DNA of 64,000 bases from Pseudoalteromonas marina (GTDB lineage: Bacteria > Pseudomonadota > Gammaproteobacteria > Enterobacterales > Alteromonadaceae): assembly GCF_000238335.3 (NCBI RefSeq), contig NZ_AHCB03000005.1, positions 1,860,001-1,924,000 on the forward strand, given 5' to 3'. A program made the position numbers and the translations under genes. This document shows positions 43,559 through 52,385 of this stretch, one piece after another (position 1 is the first letter of the stretch; the number at the start of each line of letters is the position of its first letter). The notes below the pieces were generated by a model. The model was given only the letters and a program-made list of their open reading frames with translations. It searched no databases and was not told where the DNA came from.

Positions 43559-46486
43559 ATGTTTCGTCAACTAACTATTGCGGCCACAGTAAGCGCTTTA
43601 CTGAGCCCTATTACCTGTGCGTACGCACAAGAAACTCAAACTGATACCAACATTGAACGAGTAGAAGTAACAGGATCTCGCTTAAAAGGCGTTGATCTGG
43701 AAGGCACTATTCCACTAACCGTGTTAGACCAAGATGCAATCAAACGCTCTGGTGCTAATACCATTCATGAATTACTCAAAGATTTATCTGTATTTAAAGG
43801 CGGGAGCGGTACGTTCTCAACCTCTGAAAGTGGCGGTACGTCTACTTCTACACCAGCGGGCCAATCAGCAGCGAGTTTAAGAGGCATGGGACCTTCGGCA
43901 ACGCTTACATTAATTAATGGTCGCCGAGTTGCACCTAGCTCATTTGCTGCTGGTACTGAAAACTTTGTAGATGTGAATTCAATTCCGCTAGCCGCCATTG
44001 AGCGTATTGATATTTTAGCCACCGGTGCATCAGCCGTTTATGGTGCCGATGCTGTAGCGGGTGTTATTAATTACATTTTAAAAGATGATTTTGAAGGCGC
44101 TGAAATCAATACTTCGTTTGCCGATAGCTTTGATCAGCATGACGAAAGTAAAAAGCAGCTAAACTTAGTGTATGGTACAAAAATAGGCGAGAGTAACTTA
44201 ACGGTATTTGCAGATATATACGACCGTAACGCTTTTAGAGCAACCGATCGTAATTACACGGCCTCTCCCTCTTTAGTGAATGGTTACTCCTATTTACCTA
44301 AGCTGGAGAACTCACCGAATATTTATTATTTCAGCAGCCGAGATGGTAACGAACTTCCATCACCAAACTGTAAAACCGAATTAGTGACTACTGAATTTGG
44401 TGAACAAATTTGTGCTTACTACCCTAATCAAGATGACTACCTAGATACCCCATTTGAGAGCCTTTCAACCGGCTTTATGTTTAATAGTGAGCTCGGTGGT
44501 CTACAATGGCACACTGACTTTTTTTACAGCCAAACCAAGGCAAAAGCGTATTCATCGCCCTCACCTATTAACCAAATTAATGACGACGACGGCCCGTTTA
44601 TTTTAGAAGACGCCTTATTTATTTACGATAATGCCGATGGAAGTAATGATTTAATGGATCAACTCTACATTGACCCATTTGATACTCAAAGCGGCCGAGA
44701 AGTGTATGGTTTTGGCTTTGATGCCCGCTTTAATGCCCCAAGAACAGTGGAAGTAGAAACGAAAAACTTTCGCTTAGTAAGTAGCCTAAGTGGTGAAATT
44801 GGTGATTGGGGTTGGGAGTCTGGTGTTACTCTTTCTCGCTCACGTTCAGAGCAGGAGGCTATTGCTGGGGTTTATAATCGTTATCAGTTTCATGGCGCGA
44901 TAACAGGAGAGCTTTGTTCAGACGGTACATTGGCAAGTTTTGACGGTACTGACTTAAACTGTGCATCGGGAGAACTGCTACCTTTTTACAACCCTTTCCT
45001 TCAAGGCGACGCCGCTAATGATGCCGTTTTGGCAACAGCGCAAGCTCGCCCAACACGCAGCGGAGAAAGTACAGTTTACGGCTGGGATGCTAATTTTAAT
45101 GGTGAGATATTTACCTTTAACGACCTACCTGCCTATGCCTCATTTGGGGTAGAAGCACGCCGTGAAGAGCTAAGCGACATTCCTTCGCTTAATTCACAAG
45201 CTCAAGCAGATAAAGACTATCTTGTTGATGTATTTGGCTTTGGCTCTAGTTTATCAGAAGCCGATCGCACTCAATATGCAGCGTTTGCTGAATTAAGTAT
45301 TTCACTGAGTGAGCAAATAGAGCTACAAGCAGCGGGTCGATACGATCATTACGATGATTTTGGTGGCACCTTTAATCCAAAAATAGGTTTGAGCTATCGC
45401 CCGACTGATTCGTTAGTTGTTCGTGGTTCATGGTCAACCTCGTTTAGAGCACCATCATTAACTCAAGCTGGCGTTAAATTAAGAACCACGCAATCTACTT
45501 TTGACTGTGGTGCCAACCAAGCTGTAGCCGATTTATACTGTATGGGTGATGGCACCGAAGTAAGTGTTAATTCGTTAGAGTTAGGTAACCCTAATTTAAA
45601 TGCAGAAGAATCTGAGGCTATTAGTGTTGGTTTTGCATGGAGCCCATCGGCTAATACTAATTTAACCCTTGATTATTGGCAGTTTGATCATGAAGAAGTA
45701 ATTGATACTAACATGACCGCAGTGTTAGATCGCGCCATAACCGATGCATCACTTCGTCACTGTGGCATTGTACCACCGGGCGAGCAAGGCATATCGTACG
45801 ATGAAGCATTATGTGATGTCACCGACACCAGTGGTTTAAACATAGAGCAAGACGGAGCCAACTTAACTGAAATCTTAGCCAGCTACATCGATGAATTCAA
45901 CCCACGTGATGACGAGCTATTTTTACCGCTGTTTCGCGATCATGCTATCCCACTTGAAAACACCGGTACTCAAACTTTAGCTGGCATAGACTTTAAGTTT
46001 GATCACCGCTTTAGGCTATCAGGTGGCGACTTAACCTTTGCGTTTGACGGCACTCATTACCTTGAGTTTGAACGTAATAAACCGGGGTCTGACTCGTTAG
46101 AGAAGTTGGTAGGAACTTATCGTTACCCTGAAAACATTGCTCGTATGTCAATAGATTGGGAGGCGCAAAGTTACTACCTTAACTTAGGTGCAAACTACAC
46201 CAGCAGCTACGAAGATGATATAGAAGGCCTGCGTGGGCGTGAAATTGATGAACTAGATTCACTTGGCGTATTAGACTCAAAAGGTGAGCATCAGGTTGAC
46301 GATTGGCTCGTTTGGGATTTATCAGCGGGTTACTATGTTAATAAATCGCTGACTTTGCGTGCGCGTATCAATAATATTTTTGATAAAGAGCCACCCACAC
46401 TTTATGGTTCAAGCCGCGGATTTGATTCAATTAATCATAATGCCCTTGGTGCTAATTATAAATTAAGTATTAGCTACCGCTTTTAA
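43559..46486 (+). CDS. TonB-dependent outer-membrane receptor
   Basis: 975 residues: a signal peptide (LTIAATVSALLSPITCAYA), a TonB-box region near VERVEVTGSR-like IERVEVTGSRLKG, a plug domain (about 45-170, with SLRGMGPSATLTLINGRRV, VYGADAVAGVINYIL), and a 22-strand barrel ending in the aromatic C-terminal strand (YKLSISYRF). The long plug insert and SASLRGMGPSATL block are of the TonB receptors of peptides and polymers of marine Alteromonadales. It starts with ATG after AAAGG. It is divergent from the cyanophycinase-like gene and followed by a terminator, then a permease and IadA, so it is a good candidate for import of beta-Asp dipeptides or cyanophycin fragments. Confidence 0.92.
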   Translation: MFRQLTIAATVSALLSPITCAYAQETQTDTNIERVEVTGSRLKGVDLEGTIPLTVLDQDAIKRSGANTIHELLKDLSVFKGGSGTFSTSESGGTSTSTPAGQSAASLRGMGPSATLTLINGRRVAPSSFAAGTENFVDVNSIPLAAIERIDILATGASAVYGADAVAGVINYILKDDFEGAEINTSFADSFDQHDESKKQLNLVYGTKIGESNLTVFADIYDRNAFRATDRNYTASPSLVNGYSYLPKLENSPNIYYFSSRDGNELPSPNCKTELVTTEFGEQICAYYPNQDDYLDTPFESLSTGFMFNSELGGLQWHTDFFYSQTKAKAYSSPSPINQINDDDGPFILEDALFIYDNADGSNDLMDQLYIDPFDTQSGREVYGFGFDARFNAPRTVEVETKNFRLVSSLSGEIGDWGWESGVTLSRSRSEQEAIAGVYNRYQFHGAITGELCSDGTLASFDGTDLNCASGELLPFYNPFLQGDAANDAVLATAQARPTRSGESTVYGWDANFNGEIFTFNDLPAYASFGVEARREELSDIPSLNSQAQADKDYLVDVFGFGSSLSEADRTQYAAFAELSISLSEQIELQAAGRYDHYDDFGGTFNPKIGLSYRPTDSLVVRGSWSTSFRAPSLTQAGVKLRTTQSTFDCGANQAVADLYCMGDGTEVSVNSLELGNPNLNAEESEAISVGFAWSPSANTNLTLDYWQFDHEEVIDTNMTAVLDRAITDASLRHCGIVPPGEQGISYDEALCDVTDTSGLNIEQDGANLTEILASYIDEFNPRDDELFLPLFRDHAIPLENTGTQTLAGIDFKFDHRFRLSGGDLTFAFDGTHYLEFERNKPGSDSLEKLVGTYRYPENIARMSIDWEAQSYYLNLGANYTSSYEDDIEGLRGREIDELDSLGVLDSKGEHQVDDWLVWDLSAGYYVNKSLTLRARINNIFDKEPPTLYGSSRGFDSINHNALGANYKLSISYRF

Positions 46487-46493
46487 CCACTTA

Positions 46494-46517
46494 GCCGCAA
46501 AGCAAACGCTTTGCGGC
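46494..46517 (+). terminator. Rho-independent terminator after the receptor gene
   Basis: GCCGCAAAGC (46494-46503) / GCTTTGCGGC (46508-46517), 4 nt loop, followed by CTTCCTTTTG. Confidence 0.8.
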
Positions 46518-46627
46518 CTTCCTTTTGCTACGGGTTATGGCTGCAGTGACGCTGCCTATTAAGTGCTAAAGTACGTTTAAGCGTTTATTTACGCATCAAC
46601 ACAATGACCTTTTATTAAAGTGAAATT

Positions 46628-48031
46628 ATGAAACAAAAACAATTTTCTATGCCCGATGCGAGCATTCTTTTGCTTTGCGTGGCAGTGATTGCCTATATGG
46701 CCACGGTTTTTATTACCCCTGGGGTATTTAATGCAGAACCGGGTAGCCATACTGTGCAGCTTTCACAATATCAAGCCGTTAACGACCAACAATCACCACC
46801 TGTTTTTGCACAAGGTGGCGACATTGGTTTAGCAAATGTATTGTTTGAAGGCTTAGTGTCGGGTGATAAATATGGTGCAGCTATTGGCGTAATGGCGTTT
46901 ATTTTAATCACTGGCGGTGCCTTTGGCATTATTATGAAAACCGGTGCGATTAATAACGGCATTATGGCACTTATTAATAAAACCCAGCGGGTTGAATGGC
47001 TATTTATTCCCTTACTGTTTTTACTATTTTCGTTAGGCGGCGCGGTTTTTGGTATGGGCGAAGAGGCTATTGCCTTTTGTATTGTGCTGCTTCCTATTAT
47101 GCAACAACTTGGCTACGACGCTAAAGTCACTGTACTTACAACTTATGTGGCCACGCAAATAGGCTTTGCCACCTCATGGATGAACCCGTTTAGCATTGCT
47201 ATAGCGCAATCGATAGCTGAAATCCCGGTGTTTTCTGGTGCAGGCTTTCGTATGCTAGCGTGGGCTTGTTTTACCCTAGTAGGCCTTGTGTTTACCATGC
47301 GCTATGCAAAACGGATAAAAACACAAGCCCAAAAAACGGGTGATCAGCCAACGATTAAACTTAGCCTAGCCGATGCACTCACATTATTAGTGTTTGTATT
47401 GGGCATAGCCTGGGTTGTATGGGGCGTGATGGCTCGCCAATATTATATTCCTGAGCTTGCGGCACAATTTTTTTGTATTGGTATTATTAGTGCAATAATT
47501 GCCATCGTGTTTAAAAAGCTAACCGCGAATGAGTGCGCTGAAGCCTTTAAAAACGGTGCACAAGAGTTACTGCCAGCCGCGTTATTGGTCGCACTAGCTA
47601 AAGGCATTGTATTACTATTAGGGGGTAGCGATTTAACTACTCCCTCAACCCTAAATACACTGCTGTATTACTGTGCAAGTAGCATAGCCAGTGTGCCAGA
47701 TTACATTGCGGCTTGGGGAATGCTGGTGTTCCAAAGTGTATTTAACTTTTTTGTTTCATCGGGTTCAGGCCAAGCTGCCATCACTATGCCGCTGATGTCT
47801 CCACTTGGCGATTTGCTCAATGTATCAAGGCAAATTGTGGTATTAGCCTTTCAATTAGGAGATGGCTTAACCAATATTTTAATTCCTACTTCAGCTAGTT
47901 TAATTGGTTGTTTAGGGGTGGTGAAATTAGATTGGGGAGAGTGGGCTGCGTTTATTTGGCGCTTTGCCCTAGCACTTTTTGTATTAGCAAGCGGCTTTAT
48001 ATTTCTTGCTTACTTTATTAATTATCAATAA
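46628..48031 (+). CDS. YfcC-family inner-membrane permease
   Basis: 467 residues with about 12 membrane helices, matching the YfcC/DcuC-related (C4-dicarboxylate or basic amino acid) antiporter family: an N-terminal helix with TVFITPGVF, a central GAVFGMGEEAIAF motif with its acidic pair, NPFSIAIAQ and a late SGSGQAAITMPLMSPL / GDGLTNILIPTS signature. Family members carry basic amino acids or dipeptides. In this locus it is the natural candidate to move beta-Asp-Arg-like dipeptides across the inner membrane. It is 12 bp upstream of iadA. Confidence 0.85.
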   Translation: MKQKQFSMPDASILLLCVAVIAYMATVFITPGVFNAEPGSHTVQLSQYQAVNDQQSPPVFAQGGDIGLANVLFEGLVSGDKYGAAIGVMAFILITGGAFGIIMKTGAINNGIMALINKTQRVEWLFIPLLFLLFSLGGAVFGMGEEAIAFCIVLLPIMQQLGYDAKVTVLTTYVATQIGFATSWMNPFSIAIAQSIAEIPVFSGAGFRMLAWACFTLVGLVFTMRYAKRIKTQAQKTGDQPTIKLSLADALTLLVFVLGIAWVVWGVMARQYYIPELAAQFFCIGIISAIIAIVFKKLTANECAEAFKNGAQELLPAALLVALAKGIVLLLGGSDLTTPSTLNTLLYYCASSIASVPDYIAAWGMLVFQSVFNFFVSSGSGQAAITMPLMSPLGDLLNVSRQIVVLAFQLGDGLTNILIPTSASLIGCLGVVKLDWGEWAAFIWRFALALFVLASGFIFLAYFINYQ

Positions 48032-48043
48032 AAAGAACTTGTT

Positions 48044-49210
48044 ATGTTAACTTTAATTCAAGGTGTAAACGTTTATGCACCTACCTACCTAGGCACACAA
48101 GATGTTTTAATTGGCGGTGGTAAAATCATTGCTATTGACGAAAATATAATCCTCGACAGCAGTGTACTCGTCAAACGAATTGACGGTAAAAATAAGCTGG
48201 TTGCGCCGGGGTTTGTTGATTCGTTAGTGCATATTACCGGTGGCGGTGGCGAGGCTGGATTTGCCAGCCGCACCCCTGAAATGAACCTAACCGATGCCAC
48301 CCTATCGGGCACTACCACAGTGGTGGGCGCACTGGGTACCGATTCAAGCTCACGTACGCTGACCAATTTGGTTGCCAAAGCAAAAGGGCTTAAAGAGCAA
48401 GGGCTAAATGTATTTTGCCATACGGGTTCGTATCATTTGCCAGCTAAAACACTCAGCCACTCAATCACTGACGACATTATGTATATAGAGGAGTTTATAG
48501 GTGTAGGCGAGGTGGCGATTTCTGATCATCGCAGTAGCCAACCTACTGTACAGCAATTAGCGGAATTAGCAGCCGAGGCTAAAGTAGCCGGTATGCTCAG
48601 TGGTAAAAAAGGCACCGTAAGTATTCATGTGGGCCCTGTTGATAGCCATTTAACTATTTTGCATCAGGTGGCTCAGCAAAGTGATATTAAGCTTAAACAG
48701 TTTTATCCTACGCATATGAACCGCAATAAAGCACTTCTTGATGCCGGTATTCAATTTTGTGATCAGGGCGGTACTATCGACTTTACCACCAGCACTACCG
48801 ATTACGATTTAGCCCACGGTGAGTTCGCAGCAGCCCATGCCCTTGCTTATTGCTTAGACCAAGGTGTAGCAGCAAATCAACTCACTATGAGCTCAGATGG
48901 CCATGCTAGTTTACCTATTTTCGATAAAGACTTTAATTTATTGGGACTTGAGGTAGGTAAAGAGTCCTCTTTATTAACCTCGTTTCAGCAAGCAGTTAAG
49001 CAATATAACGTCCCTATTGAGCACGCCTTGATGAGCATAACCAGTAACCCCGCTGATATTTTAGGGCTTAATAAAGGCCGCTTAAAAACAGCGAGCGACG
49101 CAGATATTGTGCTTCTCGATAAAGAGACCTTAACCCCTGAGTACGTATGGGCAAACGGTACTTTAATGGTACAAAACAGCCACGCGGTTATAAAAGGGCC
49201 GTTTGAGTGA
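48044..49210 (+). CDS. iadA: Isoaspartyl dipeptidase (beta-aspartyl peptidase)
   Basis: 388 residues of the amidohydrolase superfamily. It removes isoaspartate from beta-Asp dipeptides and would convert beta-Asp-Arg to Asp and Arg. Substrate-site residues match the E. coli enzyme: GGGGE (Glu70), TGSYH (Tyr130), ISDHRS, PTHMNRN and the catalytic Asp in SSDGHAS (285). Metal-site residues differ: the HxH pair is LVH (Leu61, His63), and the carbamylated Lys position appears to be Glu156 (VGEVAISDHR). His195 and His224 are present. This may define a metal-site variant. Expressed with the YfcC permease and followed by a strong terminator. Confidence 0.88.
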   Translation: MLTLIQGVNVYAPTYLGTQDVLIGGGKIIAIDENIILDSSVLVKRIDGKNKLVAPGFVDSLVHITGGGGEAGFASRTPEMNLTDATLSGTTTVVGALGTDSSSRTLTNLVAKAKGLKEQGLNVFCHTGSYHLPAKTLSHSITDDIMYIEEFIGVGEVAISDHRSSQPTVQQLAELAAEAKVAGMLSGKKGTVSIHVGPVDSHLTILHQVAQQSDIKLKQFYPTHMNRNKALLDAGIQFCDQGGTIDFTTSTTDYDLAHGEFAAAHALAYCLDQGVAANQLTMSSDGHASLPIFDKDFNLLGLEVGKESSLLTSFQQAVKQYNVPIEHALMSITSNPADILGLNKGRLKTASDADIVLLDKETLTPEYVWANGTLMVQNSHAVIKGPFE

Positions 49211-49215
49211 CTTTC

Positions 49216-49246
49216 AACGCAGTTAATTAATTTAACTGCGTTTTTT
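49216..49246. terminator. Rho-independent terminator after iadA
   Basis: AACGCAGTTAA (49216-49226) / TTAACTGCGTT (49232-49242), 5 nt loop, then six T in all. It ends the yfcC-iadA transcript. Confidence 0.85.
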
Positions 49247-49391
49247 ACCTGTTTAATCATAGCAAAGTTAAAATCGCGGTTATGGTTAATTTTTATAGAA
49301 ATGTTATGCATCGCATTAACTTGCAGGCTATTTTAGTCAGCGTTAAGCTAGCGCTTTATTTAATTAAATATTGATATTCCAAGGCTTTATA

Positions 49392-50309
49392 ATGACTGAC
49401 AGCGCATACCCAATTGGCACACCAGGTAAAAAATGGAACGACAGCGACAAAGCACAATGGCTAGCAGGGCAAGTTATAAAGCGTAGCTACCAAGATGAAG
49501 TGTTAACGCTAATAAACGAACTTAAAGGCACATTAACGGTTGAGCAATATGGCGAGCTTAATTACAACGATGGCTGTTATCCATTATATGCCCTGCAAAC
49601 ACCTAATTTTGATGATACCAAACCAACGGTTTTAATTACCGGTGGCGTGCATGGGTACGAAACCAGTGGTGTACATGGCGCGCTTAGATTTGCAAAAACC
49701 TCTGCTTTAAATCATTCAAAACACTTTAATATAATTATTACTCCCTGTATTAGCCCTTGGGGGTATGAAACAATTAACCGCTGGAACCCAAGCGCAATAG
49801 ATCCTAACCGCTCCTTTTACGAAAATAGCCCATCACACGAGTCTGCCGCTGTTATGGCCTATGTAAAATCATTAAATATTGATCTACTAGCACACATTGA
49901 TTTACACGAGACAACAGACTCCGATAACAGTGAATTCAGGCCAGCGCTTGCAGCACGTGAAGGCACAACTAATACAAACTGGAATATTCCTGATGGGTTT
50001 TACTTAGTTGCTGACAGTACAAAGCCAGAGCCAGAATTTCAAAAAGTGATTATTGAGGGCGTTGCAAAGGTTACGCATATTGCACCAAGCGATGAAAACA
50101 ATGCATTAATAGGCGTACCGCAGGAACAATTTGGCGTTATAAATTACGCAGCACGCCAATTAGGTTTATGTATGGGCTTTACTGATGCACCTTTTGTAAC
50201 AACAACAGAGGTTTACCCAGATAGTCCTTCAGCCAACAGTGAACAATGTATATTAGCGCAAGTTGCTGTTATTGATAGTGCTTTAAATTATTTACGAAAT
50301 GAAGGCTAA
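49392..50309 (+). CDS. M14-family zinc carboxypeptidase/deacylase
   Basis: 305 residues from ATG 49392 with AAGG upstream; an in-frame ATG at 49371 adds seven residues. Zinc and catalytic residues of M14 peptidases are visible: GGVHGYE (His87, Glu90), SAIDPNRSF with Asn/Arg (136-142) and AHIDLHETT with the third ligand His172. The compact size and lack of a signal peptide suggest a cytosolic enzyme of the succinylglutamate desuccinylase-like M14 branch. It follows iadA after a strong terminator, so it is a separate transcript, but it may still act on peptides taken in by the locus. Confidence 0.85.
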   Translation: MTDSAYPIGTPGKKWNDSDKAQWLAGQVIKRSYQDEVLTLINELKGTLTVEQYGELNYNDGCYPLYALQTPNFDDTKPTVLITGGVHGYETSGVHGALRFAKTSALNHSKHFNIIITPCISPWGYETINRWNPSAIDPNRSFYENSPSHESAAVMAYVKSLNIDLLAHIDLHETTDSDNSEFRPALAAREGTTNTNWNIPDGFYLVADSTKPEPEFQKVIIEGVAKVTHIAPSDENNALIGVPQEQFGVINYAARQLGLCMGFTDAPFVTTTEVYPDSPSANSEQCILAQVAVIDSALNYLRNEG

Positions 50310-50388
50310 ATTACTAGTTGCTACGTTTATCATAAGTGTGTTTTATTAAACGTAGTAACAAGTCTGTAATATAAATAGAGAGAAAGCT

Positions 50389-50826
50389 TTGCAAGTAGAT
50401 AAAAATGAGCATTATGATTTTTCATTAAAAAATGACTATGGCAACGTTAATTTTTATGTAGATAACAACATAATTGTTGCTGAATTTTCAGGTAGCATCG
50501 ATACCGATATTCTAAGTGTGTATGGTGAAAAGCTCATTAATACTACTGCACAATTTAACGGCAACCCCTGGGGCTATATTAGCGACTCACGAAAGGTATT
50601 AGCAGCGACGCCTGAAGCCGAGTTATTGCTCACTAAAATTGGCAAAAAAATGCAAGCTGCAAATTGCTTTATCAGCGCGTATGTAATGACATCGGCCATT
50701 GCAATCAGTCAAATGTCGCGGGTTTTAAATAGCGTTGGCAGAGACGGCACTAAATGTATATTTAGTGAGGTTGAAAGTGCCAAGCAATACGTTATTAAGC
50801 ACCTTAAAAACAGCCAAGCGGATTAA
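50389..50826 (+). CDS. STAS/SpoIIAA-like protein of unknown role
   Basis: 145 residues starting with TTG after AGAGAG. The central pattern, a short NIIVAEFSGSIDTDIL strand-helix and DSRKVLAATPEAE, resembles SpoIIAA-like (STAS) folds. The function is unknown. It is convergent with ccoG, with 28 bp between stops. Confidence 0.55.
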   Translation: MQVDKNEHYDFSLKNDYGNVNFYVDNNIIVAEFSGSIDTDILSVYGEKLINTTAQFNGNPWGYISDSRKVLAATPEAELLLTKIGKKMQAANCFISAYVMTSAIAISQMSRVLNSVGRDGTKCIFSEVESAKQYVIKHLKNSQAD

Positions 50827-50854
50827 TTATTTAATCAACTTGGCGTTTAACTAC

Positions 50855-52234
50855 TTAGTTTTTATAAAACTGACTGTCCTTGGTGATGGTAATACTCGCA
50901 TCTTCCTGCGCGGTAACTACAAATCTTAATTTACTTACTTTTTGTTTAATATCGTAACCATCAGCGGTAACCGTAACCGGTATTTTTTTCATTAAACCAG
51001 GTTGTACGAGTGTTGCCTTTGGACTTTTAAGCGTTGCCCCAGGTAACCCCTCAATAGCGATTGTGTAGTGCATTGATTGCTGTGTTTTGTTAATAATGGT
51101 TAGTGTGTATGGGTTTTCAACTAGGCCCTCATAATTTACTCTGTAGAGTGCGTTTCTATCACGAAGCACTGAGGCCTCTATGGGTGTACGCTGCATCATC
51201 CATGCAAACATCGATAGGATAAGTAAGGCAGTTAACGTGCCATAGCCAACAAGCTTTAATCTAAATGGGTTGGTTTTTTTACCTTCCATTTGTTTTTCAC
51301 TCGCGTATTTAATTAAGCCTTTGTCGTAGCCAAACTTATTCATTGTGTCATCGCAGGCATCAATACATAAACCACAGTTTATGCACTCATATTGCAAGCC
51401 ATTTCTTATATCAATACCCGCAGGGCATACCTCCACACATAAATTACAGTCTACACAATCGCCTAGGTTTAATAACTTTGGATCAGCTTTACGCTTACGT
51501 GGTCCACGGTTTTCTCCTCGTTCAGCATCATAAGTAACAACTAAGGTATCTTTATCAAACATCACTGACTGAAAACGAGAATACGGGCATGCAATGGTGC
51601 ACATTTTTTCTCTTAAAAAACCAGCATTACCGTACGTACACCCAGCAAAAAAAAGCACCCAAAATGTGGTAATGCCAGACCAATCAAACGAAAGCATGTC
51701 TAAGTATAAATTTTTAGCCGGAATAAAATACGCCATAAATGAGGTCGCTGTTAAAACCGAAATAACTATCCACGCGCTGTGTTTAGCTATTTTTTTACGC
51801 CACGTGCTAAATGTCCATTTTGACTTATCTAATTTAATGCGCTGATTGCGTGTACCTTCTATTCGTTGCTCAACCCATGTAAACATCAACATCCATATTG
51901 TTTGCGGGCACGTGTAACCGCACCAAACTCGGCCAAGCCAATTAGTAACAAAAAATAACGCAAAGGCCCCCACCATAAAAAGCATGGCTAAAATCATAAA
52001 GTCTTGAGGAAGAAGTGTTAATCCAAAAATAGTAAAGGTTTGTGTTGCGACATCTAACAGTACAGCCTGCTGACCGTTATATTGAATCCATGGAATGGCA
52101 ATAAACGTTAACATTAGCAACCAGCCTAAATTACGGCGTATACGTTGAAAAAAGCCTTTTTGCTCGCGAATATAAATTGGCCCTGAGTTATAGGGCTTAA
52201 TGATCATGTCTTGCTCTTTAATATCAAACTTCAT
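50855..52234 (-). CDS. ccoG: Cytochrome c oxidase accessory protein CcoG (RdxA/FixG)
   Basis: 459 residues: five membrane helices (about 35-55, 75-100, 145-170, 180-205 and 335-360), two 4Fe-4S ferredoxin clusters (CVDCNLCVEVCPAGID and CINCGLCIDACDDTM), further Cys in CGYTCPQ and IACPYSRF, and an Ig-like FixG domain (about 360-459). It is needed for copper delivery to cbb3 oxidases. The gene stands alone; cbb3 genes are not in the window. Confidence 0.95.
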   Translation of the reverse strand: MKFDIKEQDMIIKPYNSGPIYIREQKGFFQRIRRNLGWLLMLTFIAIPWIQYNGQQAVLLDVATQTFTIFGLTLLPQDFMILAMLFMVGAFALFFVTNWLGRVWCGYTCPQTIWMLMFTWVEQRIEGTRNQRIKLDKSKWTFSTWRKKIAKHSAWIVISVLTATSFMAYFIPAKNLYLDMLSFDWSGITTFWVLFFAGCTYGNAGFLREKMCTIACPYSRFQSVMFDKDTLVVTYDAERGENRGPRKRKADPKLLNLGDCVDCNLCVEVCPAGIDIRNGLQYECINCGLCIDACDDTMNKFGYDKGLIKYASEKQMEGKKTNPFRLKLVGYGTLTALLILSMFAWMMQRTPIEASVLRDRNALYRVNYEGLVENPYTLTIINKTQQSMHYTIAIEGLPGATLKSPKATLVQPGLMKKIPVTVTADGYDIKQKVSKLRFVVTAQEDASITITKDSQFYKN

Positions 52235-52385
52235 GTTACTTACTTAATTAGAACGGATGTTGTTTAAGTATTTGCAACTTTCAGACCAAACTGAAACTTT
52301 ATTTAATCTATTGATATTAAATAACTTTATAATTTACACGCTTTTACCAATCGCGACATATAACGAAAAACGTTATATATCGCGA

